A stretch of 32,879 nucleotides of DNA from Candidatus Kaiserbacteria bacterium (GTDB lineage Bacteria > Patescibacteriota > Minisyncoccia > Phycocordibacterales > UBA918). The stretch is taken from assembly GCA_020428815.1 (NCBI GenBank), contig JAGQMC010000032.1, forward strand, positions 1 through 32,879. The letters are read 5' to 3'. The position numbers and the translations under genes are program-made. The notes below the pieces were generated by a model. That model made no database searches. It had not been told where the DNA came from and saw nothing but the letters and a program-made list of their open reading frames with translations. Of the stretch, positions 14,506-22,851 are shown piece after piece (within the stretch, counting starts at the first letter, position 1; each line of letters starts with the position of its first letter).

Positions 14506-14514
14506 AGGTTCGTG

Positions 14515-14543
14515 ATTATGCCACAAAAAAATAAAATTTTCAA
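14515..14543 (-). promoter_or_regulatory. Promoter of the pseudouridine synthase gene, near-leaderless
   Basis: On the minus strand, TTGAAA (14538-14543) and CATAAT (14515-14520) have a 17-base spacer. The expected start is 0-3 bases before ATG 14505. Confidence 0.6.
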
Positions 14544-14619
14544 TGTAAACTGGAACTTCTTAATTTACGGATAAAAACAATACTGAACTGAATTTTTTAA
14601 TTTACTATAAATTACGATT

Positions 14620-14637
14620 CTTATCATATATGATAAG
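14620..14637. promoter_or_regulatory. 18-bp perfect palindrome, candidate operator
   Basis: CTTATCATATATGATAAG is fully self-complementary. It lies 86 bases before the ECF sigma gene and 114 bases from the divergent pseudouridine synthase start. A -10-like TATAAA occurs at about 14605-14610, just upstream. It could be the binding site of a dimeric regulator controlling the sigma factor. Apart from this, nothing recognisable lies between 14544 and 14722. Confidence 0.55.
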
Positions 14638-14722
14638 GGTTGGTATTTAATCAAATTTAAAATAAGCGCTCTAGATACTCCCGTGTTTATTTTTGGTTAA
14701 TTTCGTGTCACTATGCTAGAAC

Positions 14723-15316
14723 ATGCCTACTAGTGACGGTCTATTAAAACTACCACCGAGCGATGAAGAGTTGGTCAAATTAACCTTAGATAATAAGAGT
14801 TATTTTGGCGATATTGTGGATCGTTATGAGGCTAAGCTGAAGCGATATATTACACGTTTGGGAGTACGTAATCCAGATGATCAGCTAGATGTTTTGCAGG
14901 AAATCTTTTTAAAGGTATACCGGAACCTTAACGGTTTTGATACTAGTCTTAAGTTTTCTTCTTGGATTTATCGTATCGCACACAATGAAGCTGTCAGTTG
15001 GTACCGGAAACGCAATGTGCGACCAGAAGGACACTTAATCGCTGATAGTGAAGAAATCATTTCTTTTCTAGGGTCTAAGGACGAAGGAGCTGACGTGGTG
15101 TTTGATAAGGATATAAACTCTAAGGTGCTCAATGAAGCTTTGCATAATATTGATGAAAAGTACCGTGAGGCGCTGATTCTGCGTTTCTTTGAACATAAGG
15201 AATATGAGGAAATCTCCGATATTTTAAAAATTCCAGTTGGTTCGGTTGGGACTTTACTACATCGCGGTAAGAAACAATTACAGAGTGTACTAAATCAAGC
15301 AAAGATACGTATATAA
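14723..15316 (+). CDS. ECF (RpoE-type) RNA polymerase sigma factor
   Basis: A 197-residue protein. Sigma region 2 lies at about 30-97 (DVLQEIFLKVYRNLNGFD, then SSWIYRIAHNEAVSWYRKR) and region 4 at about 142-190 (YREALILRFFEHKEYEEISD, then a helix-turn-helix with SVGTLLHRGKKQL). It redirects RNA polymerase to a special promoter class. Its neighbour 14 bases downstream is a three-span membrane protein, the usual place for an anti-sigma factor, and the next gene is the giant surface protein, so an envelope-related regulon is plausible. TATGCT ends 5 bases before the ATG, again suggesting a leaderless mRNA. Confidence 0.94.
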   Translation: MPTSDGLLKLPPSDEELVKLTLDNKSYFGDIVDRYEAKLKRYITRLGVRNPDDQLDVLQEIFLKVYRNLNGFDTSLKFSSWIYRIAHNEAVSWYRKRNVRPEGHLIADSEEIISFLGSKDEGADVVFDKDINSKVLNEALHNIDEKYREALILRFFEHKEYEEISDILKIPVGSVGTLLHRGKKQLQSVLNQAKIRI

Positions 15317-15330
15317 ATAAGTCAAAGGAT

Positions 15331-16233
15331 ATGAATAAGATAGAGAATCAAAAATGCTTAAAAGATTGCTTATATGACCGCATAGAAGACGAGGCGGTTT
15401 GCCCACGACCTCGTTTATTTTTTCATAGTCGAGAGTGCTTGGTGTGGTTTTTGTGGCTTATTTCAGTTCTAATCGGATCAATCGCCGTAGCGGTATCACT
15501 GTTTGTGGTAATGCACCGGCAGTATGACTTTTACGAAGCTACTCATGATAATTTTCTTACCTTCTTAGTAGATTATCTACCTTACTTATGGTTTTTTGTC
15601 TTTATAGCTATGATTGGCGTGGCAATTTATAATCTTCGTCATACAGCTAGAGGTTATCGGTATTCGTTAGGAACTATCTTGCTAAGTAGCTTAGTTCTGA
15701 GTTTTGCTGGTGGTTCGGCTCTGCAGCTATTTGGGGTTGGTTACAAAATTGACGATATACTCGGTAATCATATGAATAATTATTTGTCACAGGAGAAAAT
15801 AGAAAAAAATATGTGGCAGTCACCAACAGAAGGACGACTACTTGGTCGACAAAGCTACAGTACGGTACAACCCACCACAACTATAATATTCAAAGATACA
15901 ACTGGCAGGGGCTGGACACTAGATGTCAGAGAACTTAATGATAAGGAAAAGAGAATTCTGGCTTCAGGACAAGAGGTGAAAATTTTAGGTAAATGTTTAG
16001 ATGAAGATAGAGGCAGTTTCTATGCCTGTGGTGTTTTTCCGGTAATGATGGATAAGGATATGCCGATGAAGGACAGAAGTCACGAAAGAGAAATCTTTAT
16101 AGAGCGCTTATATGAGTATAAAAATCGGGTAAAGACGGCCATTTATGCTACAACCACTGAGTTTGATAAAGCTGACAAAGTGATTAATGAAAGACATTGT
16201 GAAGATATGAAGCCGGTATTAAAAATGCCTTAA
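15331..16233 (+). CDS. Membrane protein paired with the ECF sigma factor (possible anti-sigma)
   Basis: A 300-residue protein. A short cytoplasmic N-terminus carries three cysteines (C9, C13, C24). Three predicted spans follow, at about 36-61, 82-104 and 112-135, and then a soluble domain of about 165 residues that is beta-rich at first (TTTIIFKDTTGRGWTLDVRE, GQEVKILGKCLDEDRG) and helical and charged at the end. It is 14 bases after the sigma gene, so co-transcribed. No standard zinc anti-sigma (ZAS) motif HxxxCxxC is seen. The anti-sigma role is inferred from gene order alone. Confidence 0.72.
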   Translation: MNKIENQKCLKDCLYDRIEDEAVCPRPRLFFHSRECLVWFLWLISVLIGSIAVAVSLFVVMHRQYDFYEATHDNFLTFLVDYLPYLWFFVFIAMIGVAIYNLRHTARGYRYSLGTILLSSLVLSFAGGSALQLFGVGYKIDDILGNHMNNYLSQEKIEKNMWQSPTEGRLLGRQSYSTVQPTTTIIFKDTTGRGWTLDVRELNDKEKRILASGQEVKILGKCLDEDRGSFYACGVFPVMMDKDMPMKDRSHEREIFIERLYEYKNRVKTAIYATTTEFDKADKVINERHCEDMKPVLKMP

Positions 16234-16508
16234 CGCAAAAGGCAAAATTGCTAATACTACTATAATTTATCAAGGTAGATTTCTTGTGGCAAAAAATTTG
16301 CCTCTACACCATATTTTAAGTTGCACTTCGTGCGCAGTTCCAGGTAAGGTCTATAACATAAAATATGTTGTGCGAGCTTGCTTTTTCCGGCAACAGGAGT
16401 AGGATTTAGTTGCACGACAGAAGTAGGGGTATGCCGTGGGATTGATAAAGCTAAATTACTTAATTTACAAGTTAATGTGGATAATTTATTAGCATTAACA
16501 GTACGCGT
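16234..16508 (+). promoter_or_regulatory. Long untranslated leader region of the giant surface gene
   Basis: A perfect TATAAT lies at 16261-16266, implying a leader of about 235 bases. The leader contains GTAGA/TCTAC stacked on GGCAAA-AAA-TTTGCC (16288-16302), GCAC-TTC-GTGC at about 16322, and AACATA-AAA-TATGTT at about 16355. AGTTGCAC occurs twice, near 16319 and 16411. There is no plus-strand gene in it. A 90-codon minus-strand frame (16260-16532) has no ribosome site and overlaps the giant gene's start, so it is rejected. Confidence 0.45.
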
Positions 16509-19500
16509 ATGAATATTATAACTATAACTCAACGCAATCTAACTGCGCAGTTTCTTGCAGCTGTTACGATTGTGTCTATGATTTTAAGCGCCTTTCCGGT
16601 GGCTTTTTTTGTGGCTGATGCACAAGCACCAAATGTGGATATTTGTCACTGGAATGGTTCCACCTTTAATTATCAGTCCGTTAACGCTAATTCACTGGGA
16701 TCAGCTCATGGTTCACAGGGTGTTAACGATGGAGATATTATTCCAGTAGTGCCTGGTTTCTATGATGGTCAAAATCTAAATGTTGTTTATGACGGAAAGA
16801 CTGGTGCTGAATGGCTAGGTCTAGGAGCTTGCCCTGGTTGGTCAGGTTCAATTTCTGGAATGAAATTTGGCGACACTGATGGTAATGGTAAATCTAAAGA
16901 AGATGGTGAATTGGGGCTATCTGGTTGGACAATTAGACTATATGCCGTAGGTACACCTTGGACATTGGTAGATTCAGATGTTACTGACGGAGATGGAAAA
17001 TATGAGTTTAGCGATGTACCATTTGGTGAGTACAAGGTGTGTGAAGTAATGCAGGACGATTGGACACAAACCTTTGTTACAGCTGGTGTAAATAACGAAT
17101 CGCCAAATTTTTCAGAGGAGGGAGAAAAGTGTCAAACTGTAAATATTGATGATGATGGTGAAAAGAATACGAAAAATTTTGGAAATCACTATGAAGAGCC
17201 GGTTGATTTTTGTGACCCTTTACAAAAGCCAAACGGAATGAGTATTGCAAAATGGCATGAAGATAATGATTTCGATGGAACTGACTGTTTTGATTACGAA
17301 GTAAATCAGCAGTGTGGCTCGTTAGATGTTGAGTTTACAGAAAATCTAACAGGACTTGGTTTTGGGTTTAATTACGTAATTGGAACTGAGGTTCCTGCAA
17401 ATTGGCAAGACGGAATGTCATTTCCTGCCACCTTCGCTGAAGATGAAAACGGTGGTTCAGTTGACGTGACCTACTATGTAGTAGGAGCAGAAAGTGACTA
17501 TTTTGTTGGTTCTGACGTTCCTAATTTTTGGGATGGAGAAGGTGTGACTGTTACAGTAAACACTGACTGTCAAAAACCAGAACCAGAACGATGTGAAAAC
17601 CTACTACTTAATGGTTCATTTGAGTATGGTGAGGATGAAGTGGATATTGTGACCAATGGCTCCAAGTGGCAAAAGTTTTCTACTGTAACTGGTTGGTTAA
17701 TCGAAAAAGTATCTGACGACTCAGCTACCACGCTTGAGATAATGCGGGGTTGGAGTGGCAACGAAGCCGCTTACGGTGATCAGTACGCTGAATTAGACGG
17801 CGATCATTCAACCAAGGTCACTCAGACCGTAGCTACAATCCCTGGAGGCGAATACGAACTTAAGTGGGCATTTGCTCCACGACATGGCATCGCAGCGGAA
17901 CAGAACCAGCTATCTGTTCAAGTTGACGGTGTAGAAGTAGCGACCGAAGGTCCTGATACAGCAGCAGCTGGTTTGCTAGCTGGCGACTGGACTCGCGGAA
18001 GTTACCCATTTACAGCCGATGATTCAACTGACATTACTTTTGCTGACGCTGGCCCAAGTAACTCATTTGGTACATTTCTAGATGACGTACAACTTTGCTT
18101 GGTACGTGAACCAGAGCCAGTAGCCAATCTACACACAACTAAGATTGTCTGTACTGATGAAGCTGATTTACCAAATTGGGGAACCGGTGGCCCAAACATA
18201 AATGAAAATACAGCTATCGATTGGATTGGAGATGAACATCCATCATGTCAGATTGTTGAAGGATGGGAGTTTGAATGGGCACCTCATGATGCTGCTGACC
18301 CTGGTGATACTTTAATCGGTACTGCTGGAGAAGATTGGACAACATTCACAGGTTCAACTCAAGTGCCAGAATCTGCGTTTGAAAACGGAAAGTTCTGGGT
18401 GCGAGAGTTGTTGCAAGAAGATTATATTCCATTCACTCACGAAACCGAGGGTAATAAAAATACCAACAATGTTTCAGCTGAGATTTATTGCCATACTGAC
18501 GTATTAAACTACGATAACTATGATCGAGTGGATGGAGTCAAGGTTGATAATGATTACTATTGTGTCGCATGGAATGTGCCAGTCGAAGTCGAGCCAGAAG
18601 TCTGTGAAATGACTATTGTTAGCGATGACACAAACTTTGTAGTAGAAAAGGATGATGATGCTGTTGAATTAAGTTTTGTGCACGATAATTGGGTGGATTC
18701 ACTGTTAAACTCAGCTTGGATCTGGGGTGATGACGGTCCAGTTGATCCTTCAGCGGAAGAAACACAAACCTTCGTGAAAAAGTTTGGTATTAACCCAGCG
18801 ATTACAATTACCAACGCTACTCTTAAAATTGCTGCTGACAATCAATTTGACGCTAATCTTAACGATAGCTTCATGTTGGATGATAATGATGGAAATAATT
18901 TCTCTGCACTACAAACTTATGATGTGACTTCTGATGTGCAGTCTGGAAACAATGAGTTGGCAGTAGCTGTTACTAATCTTGAGTACAACACCAATAATCC
19001 AGAAGTTAATCCAGCAGGTCTGTATTACGAGTTAGTGATTACTGGTGAAGGAGCCAAGGATTGTGCGGTGCCGTATGAACCAGAACCAGAAGAGCCAGAA
19101 TATGGTCCATACTGTGGTGATGGAGAACAGAACCAAGAATGGGAACAGTGTGATGGTGGAGAAGGTTGTACAGATTACTGTACGCTAGATAATCAATGTA
19201 CTGATTTACGTCTGGTTAATATTACCCTTGATGAAAACGCTCCAGAATCAAAATCATTTGATGGCACCATTCATCTTGGTGGCGCTGGAAACGAAATTCC
19301 AAATGGCACATGGTTTAACTTTGATGAGGTGGGCGATGATACTTATGTAAATGTTGCTAACTCAGTAGATGGCCTTGCTGTACAACGTGATACCGTTAAC
19401 GGTAAATTAGGGTTAGCTTTTGTTGGCGGTAACAACTCTAAGATGTTAGATATTGTGGCTGGCTCTATTATGACTATGGGTATTGAGTTTGGGTCAGTAG

Positions 19501-21116
19501 ATAGAAAGCCAAATCCGCAGTTTAAACTAGAAGACGGTTCAAATAATTCGTTTGATGATGTCTTTAGTAAGAATTCTGGCGATACTGCTATAGAGTTTGA
19601 TTTAAGAGCTGACACTGGAAACGACGGAGTAACTGTAGAGGTTATGACTGGTGATGAATACAACTGTCCTGATTGTATGGCTGAAGTTGAAGCTCGAGTG
19701 GTAATTCGTGATGAAGACGGAGCTGAAATTGCTAACGGTGGGCAGGGAAACTTGCTGCCACAAGTAATCCTCGGTGATGGTTCGACAGTTGATTTTGGAG
19801 AATGGTTCAAAGTGTCAGAGGCACCAGCTCCCAACCAATCAGCTGAGTGGATTGATGACCCACAAACTGTTACTAACTACCCTAATCCAGGTGATCTAGA
19901 CGGCTTGTTCGTTAGTCGTGAAGGAAACGGTCAAGTTAAGGTAGCACTTTATGGGTATCATAATCCTGGTGGAGATCGAAATTACGAGTCATTACGAGCC
20001 ACAATTGAATTCAACGATGCAAAAATACTAGGAGGAGCAACATCTAAAATTCCTGGTGACTTCAAACTAGAAAATCACTCTGAGACCGACCCAGTTGTCT
20101 CAAATGATAACTTTGACAGTTTCAAGGAAGCAGGTGATTTAAGGTCAGTAGATTTCGACTTTTGGGTAGACACCAAGGCTGACGGTATCACCATCACTCT
20201 AGACTCAGAAGAAATTGATTATTGTGAAGACGATGATGAGCCAGGCTATGAAGAACCAAACTTGGTAGAAATCAGTGGTACAAAGTACGAATTAGTAAAT
20301 GATGATATGGTCGTTAAATCAGACTGGCCAATCTATCTTTTCGATTCTGAAGGAGTTGAAATTGACTCTACCACTACAGATACGTATGGTAACTACTCAT
20401 TCTTGGTAGAAGAGGGAGAGTCATATGAAGTGCATGAAGGTATGTTGAGTGATTGGGAGCAGGTAAATGTTGAAGCGACTGGAGAAGGGGTTGTGATGTC
20501 AGATTCAGAACTTGATTACTGTGAGTTTGATTTCACCCCAGCACAAACACTTGATATACCACTCTATCAATTAGCAATTGATGTTCTGGTGCAACAAGTA
20601 GAAGAAGCTAACGAATGTGACTTCTATAATGAATATATCGAAACTGACGATGGCAATGGGGAAGGTGAGTTGGACGACTCAAACCGAAGAAGTAGTCGAT
20701 CAACCGGAACTAGAATTGATGGACGAGGCGGTGCTTTCCCACAAGTCTTGGGTGCGTCTACCCAGTGTCCATTCTTGCTAGACTACATGCAGATTGGTTG
20801 GCAAAATGATCCTTGGGAAGTAACTAAGTTGCAATTATTCTTAAATATCTTCAAAGATACATTTGGAGGTACAGCCAACCCAGTAACTGGTGAGTTTGAC
20901 CGGGTAACCGACTCAAATGTAAAGGCTTTCCAACGTCATTACCAAACCGAAATTCTTGATCCATGGTACCTACGTGGAATCGTACCGCACTTTGAAGCGA
21001 CTGGTTTTGTTTACAAAACCACTCTCTGGAAGATTAATGACATAATTTGTCCAGACTACGCCGTGCTACCAGATTATACGGGGGAAGATTTGACCAAAAA
21101 CGTAGATATTGACTAG
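16509..21116 (+). CDS. Giant mosaic surface protein (1535 aa) with C-terminal peptidoglycan-binding-like domain
   Basis: The signal peptide covers about 1-40 (ending ADAQA). Modules in order are: a DICHW-containing domain (42-110); an SdrD B-like domain (114-225) with the Ca-binding-like DTDGNGKSKEDGE; a beta module (265-355); a DUF642/CBM-like jelly roll (362-538, NLLLNGSFEYG, FLDDVQLCL); an NLHTTKIVC module (540-700); a further beta module (700-850); a myxococcal Cys-rich-type repeat (about 867-895, YCGDGEQNQEWEQCD); two homologous 165-residue modules (about 898-1062 and 1063-1238); an SdrD/CNA-B-like domain (1245-1345); an RRSSRSTGT linker; and a PG-binding-like domain (about 1416-1518) with NDPWEVTKLQLFL and VTGEFDRVTDSNVKAFQRHY. 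It is very acidic. Probably a cell-surface adhesin or fibre anchored through the last domain. It follows the ECF pair. Confidence 0.88.
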   Translation: MNIITITQRNLTAQFLAAVTIVSMILSAFPVAFFVADAQAPNVDICHWNGSTFNYQSVNANSLGSAHGSQGVNDGDIIPVVPGFYDGQNLNVVYDGKTGAEWLGLGACPGWSGSISGMKFGDTDGNGKSKEDGELGLSGWTIRLYAVGTPWTLVDSDVTDGDGKYEFSDVPFGEYKVCEVMQDDWTQTFVTAGVNNESPNFSEEGEKCQTVNIDDDGEKNTKNFGNHYEEPVDFCDPLQKPNGMSIAKWHEDNDFDGTDCFDYEVNQQCGSLDVEFTENLTGLGFGFNYVIGTEVPANWQDGMSFPATFAEDENGGSVDVTYYVVGAESDYFVGSDVPNFWDGEGVTVTVNTDCQKPEPERCENLLLNGSFEYGEDEVDIVTNGSKWQKFSTVTGWLIEKVSDDSATTLEIMRGWSGNEAAYGDQYAELDGDHSTKVTQTVATIPGGEYELKWAFAPRHGIAAEQNQLSVQVDGVEVATEGPDTAAAGLLAGDWTRGSYPFTADDSTDITFADAGPSNSFGTFLDDVQLCLVREPEPVANLHTTKIVCTDEADLPNWGTGGPNINENTAIDWIGDEHPSCQIVEGWEFEWAPHDAADPGDTLIGTAGEDWTTFTGSTQVPESAFENGKFWVRELLQEDYIPFTHETEGNKNTNNVSAEIYCHTDVLNYDNYDRVDGVKVDNDYYCVAWNVPVEVEPEVCEMTIVSDDTNFVVEKDDDAVELSFVHDNWVDSLLNSAWIWGDDGPVDPSAEETQTFVKKFGINPAITITNATLKIAADNQFDANLNDSFMLDDNDGNNFSALQTYDVTSDVQSGNNELAVAVTNLEYNTNNPEVNPAGLYYELVITGEGAKDCAVPYEPEPEEPEYGPYCGDGEQNQEWEQCDGGEGCTDYCTLDNQCTDLRLVNITLDENAPESKSFDGTIHLGGAGNEIPNGTWFNFDEVGDDTYVNVANSVDGLAVQRDTVNGKLGLAFVGGNNSKMLDIVAGSIMTMGIEFGSVDRKPNPQFKLEDGSNNSFDDVFSKNSGDTAIEFDLRADTGNDGVTVEVMTGDEYNCPDCMAEVEARVVIRDEDGAEIANGGQGNLLPQVILGDGSTVDFGEWFKVSEAPAPNQSAEWIDDPQTVTNYPNPGDLDGLFVSREGNGQVKVALYGYHNPGGDRNYESLRATIEFNDAKILGGATSKIPGDFKLENHSETDPVVSNDNFDSFKEAGDLRSVDFDFWVDTKADGITITLDSEEIDYCEDDDEPGYEEPNLVEISGTKYELVNDDMVVKSDWPIYLFDSEGVEIDSTTTDTYGNYSFLVEEGESYEVHEGMLSDWEQVNVEATGEGVVMSDSELDYCEFDFTPAQTLDIPLYQLAIDVLVQQVEEANECDFYNEYIETDDGNGEGELDDSNRRSSRSTGTRIDGRGGAFPQVLGASTQCPFLLDYMQIGWQNDPWEVTKLQLFLNIFKDTFGGTANPVTGEFDRVTDSNVKAFQRHYQTEILDPWYLRGIVPHFEATGFVYKTTLWKINDIICPDYAVLPDYTGEDLTKNVDID

Positions 21117-21131
21117 CTAGAATAATATTGC

Positions 21132-21166
21132 AAAAAAGACCCTATGCACAGGGTCTTTTTTGTTTA
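21132..21166 (+). terminator. Strong, probably bidirectional intrinsic terminator
   Basis: A 12-bp stem AAAAAAGACCCT/AGGGTCTTTTTT (21132-21143 with 21150-21161) has an ATGCAC loop. The T-tract continues into TGTTT just before the next promoter's TTGACA. Confidence 0.92.
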
Positions 21167-21168
21167 TA

Positions 21169-21198
21169 TTGACAAAATATATATTTATGTCGTAAAAT
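21169..21198 (+). promoter_or_regulatory. Promoter of the CAP-domain gene, leaderless
   Basis: TTGACA (21169-21174), 18 bases, then TAAAAT (21193-21198). Only six bases separate it from ATG 21205. Confidence 0.7.
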
Positions 21199-21204
21199 AT
21201 ACAG

Positions 21205-22350
21205 ATGCAGACCAGCTCACATGGCTTTAATAAACTACAAAAAGTTTCCATGTCGCTAATGGCGATACTGGTATTTATAACTTTTATTGGTTCTAATCTA
21301 CACGCAATATTATGGCAATCGTCTGACTGGTTGATTTCTACAGTCCTGCCAGCAGTTGTGGTTGATTTGACTAATGAAGAACGCGACGATAACGCTAAAG
21401 CACCCTTGGTTAGAAATAGTGTCTTGGATCAAGCTGCGCAAATGAAAGCTGAACATATGGCTAAAGAGGGCTATTTTTCACACTATAGTCCAGACGGCGT
21501 TTCACCATGGTATTGGTTTAATGAAGCTGGATATGTTTATGCTCATGCTGGTGAAAATTTAGCTGTACACTTTACTGACTCTGCAGAAGTGGTTGAGGCT
21601 TGGATGAAGTCACCGACACACCGACAAAATATTGTAAATGGTGTTTATACTGAAATTGGTGTTGGAACCGCTAAAGGAAAATATGAAGGTTATAATACAG
21701 TTTTTGTTGTACAGTTGTTTGGAACGCCGGCTGTTAAACCAGTGATTGAATCTACAGTCAGTGTGCCAGAAATAGAGCCTGAACCAGACCAAGTCAAATC
21801 AGTTGCAGATCAAATTGAATTAGCCTCAGCTGCGATTAATGATCTGCAAACGCAATTAAGACAGTCTATGGAACCAGAACCTGAGCCAGCAGCTGTGCTG
21901 GCGTTAGAATCTTCAAAAGAACCTGAGGAAGTTGCTGTAATTGTCGATAAGGAAGCACAAGTTACTGAAGCTTTATCAAACCAGATTGAAGAGTTTGTTG
22001 AGACACCTGAAGTTATTGAAATAAATCATGAAAGTATTAAAGATGTGGTCGTGATTGAGTCACCGGTTATAGCTACTTCTTCAGGTTTGGCGGTTGCTCA
22101 AATTTCTCATCCAGAACCAACTCATGCAGGTCAAACCTTGTTGTCGGCTGCTACTCAGCCAAACTCTTTACTGCAGATGGTTTACGCAACTCTTTCTTTG
22201 ATAGTCATATCACTTTTGGCTGCTTCTATCGTCATGGAAACAAGACGGTATCGTTTTGAACAAGTAGCCTACAGTTTGTTACTTCTATTTGGTATGGGCG
22301 GACTGCTGTTTGTTCATCAATTTCTGACCTACGGAGCAGTGATAGCTTAG
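21205..22350 (+). CDS. CAP/SCP-domain (PR-1-like) envelope protein
   Basis: A 381-residue protein. A signal-anchor covers about 15-38. The CAP domain covers about 52-173 and has the classic tetrad: H93 (FSHYSPDG), E117 (HAGENLA), E131 (VVEAW) and H139 (SPTHRQNI), with the late YTEIGVG motif. A Glu/Pro/Val-rich stalk (about 185-310, repeated PEPEP and EVIE-type segments) leads to two C-terminal hydrophobic spans (about 327-346 and 352-373). Bacterial CAP proteins (YkwD-like) are extracellular, and their biochemical role is mostly unknown. The stalk plus membrane spans suggest a domain held away from the membrane. Confidence 0.9.
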   Translation: MQTSSHGFNKLQKVSMSLMAILVFITFIGSNLHAILWQSSDWLISTVLPAVVVDLTNEERDDNAKAPLVRNSVLDQAAQMKAEHMAKEGYFSHYSPDGVSPWYWFNEAGYVYAHAGENLAVHFTDSAEVVEAWMKSPTHRQNIVNGVYTEIGVGTAKGKYEGYNTVFVVQLFGTPAVKPVIESTVSVPEIEPEPDQVKSVADQIELASAAINDLQTQLRQSMEPEPEPAAVLALESSKEPEEVAVIVDKEAQVTEALSNQIEEFVETPEVIEINHESIKDVVVIESPVIATSSGLAVAQISHPEPTHAGQTLLSAATQPNSLLQMVYATLSLIVISLLAASIVMETRRYRFEQVAYSLLLLFGMGGLLFVHQFLTYGAVIA

Positions 22351-22377
22351 TGACTTTCTATAAAGAAGGATTGCTCG

Positions 22378-22383
22378 TATACT
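22378..22383 (+). promoter_or_regulatory. -10 box of umuD, leaderless start at 22391
   Basis: TATACT ends 7 bases before ATG 22391 and 4 before ATG 22388. No convincing -35 or SOS-box palindrome was found. Confidence 0.45.
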
Positions 22384-22390
22384 ATTTATG

Positions 22391-22837
22391 ATGAAGAATG
22401 AAATTTTAAAAGTTAGTTCAATTTCACCTCCACGACAGGACGACAACACTACCCAGACTCCCCTCTATGCCAGTCAACCAGCAGCTGGCTTCCCTGCGCC
22501 GGGCGATGATTTAGTGGAACAACCACTAAATATTAATGATTTATTAGTAAAGAACGAATCTTCAACCTTTTTTGTACGGGTTTCCGGTGATTCGATGGAA
22601 GGAGCGCGGATATTCGATGGAGATGTTTTGGTGGTTGATAGAGCGGTTGAACCGAAAGACGGCTTGATTGTGGTGGCTGCGATATATGGTGAGTTGGTGG
22701 TAAAAAGATTGAAACAACAAGCTGACAGATTGCTGCTAGTGTCTGAAAATAGTAAATACCAACCAATTGTAGTAAATGATGTTGAGGGCTGTTATGTATG
22801 GGGGGTGGTGGTTGGAAGCGCTCGAGTTTTTAAATAA
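22391..22837 (+). CDS. umuD: UmuD-like S24 autoprotease (translesion polymerase accessory)
   Basis: A 148-residue protein. The S24 fold carries the serine in VSGDSM (S68) and the lysine in ELVVKRLK (K105). The self-cleavage site lies in QPAAGFPAPGDD (A32-G33), matching the UmuD pattern AGFPSP. It has no N-terminal helix-turn-helix, so it is UmuD rather than LexA. After RecA-stimulated cleavage, UmuD' dimers join UmuC to form DNA polymerase V. The GH18 gene is the next gene (14-base gap) and umuC comes after it. Either ATG 22388 or 22391 is possible, and spacing to the -10 favours 22391. Confidence 0.92.
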   Translation: MKNEILKVSSISPPRQDDNTTQTPLYASQPAAGFPAPGDDLVEQPLNINDLLVKNESSTFFVRVSGDSMEGARIFDGDVLVVDRAVEPKDGLIVVAAIYGELVVKRLKQQADRLLLVSENSKYQPIVVNDVEGCYVWGVVVGSARVFK

Positions 22838-22851
22838 TAAGTTTGTAAGAT

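Noticed and set aside
16476-16484. A perfect DnaA-box sequence (TTATCCACA on the minus strand), with a one-mismatch copy at 25495-25503
   Set aside because: These are single isolated copies, with no cluster, no dnaA/dnaN neighbour and no typical origin layout. A 9-mer like this can occur by chance.
16260-16532. A 90-codon minus-strand frame in the leader of the giant gene
   Set aside because: It lacks ribosome-site and promoter support, overlaps the giant gene's start and has a random-looking composition.
22340-22391. A possible SOS (LexA) operator before umuD
   Set aside because: The weak symmetry CTTTCTATAAAG was seen, but it matches no LexA box I know and is not repeated before umuC.
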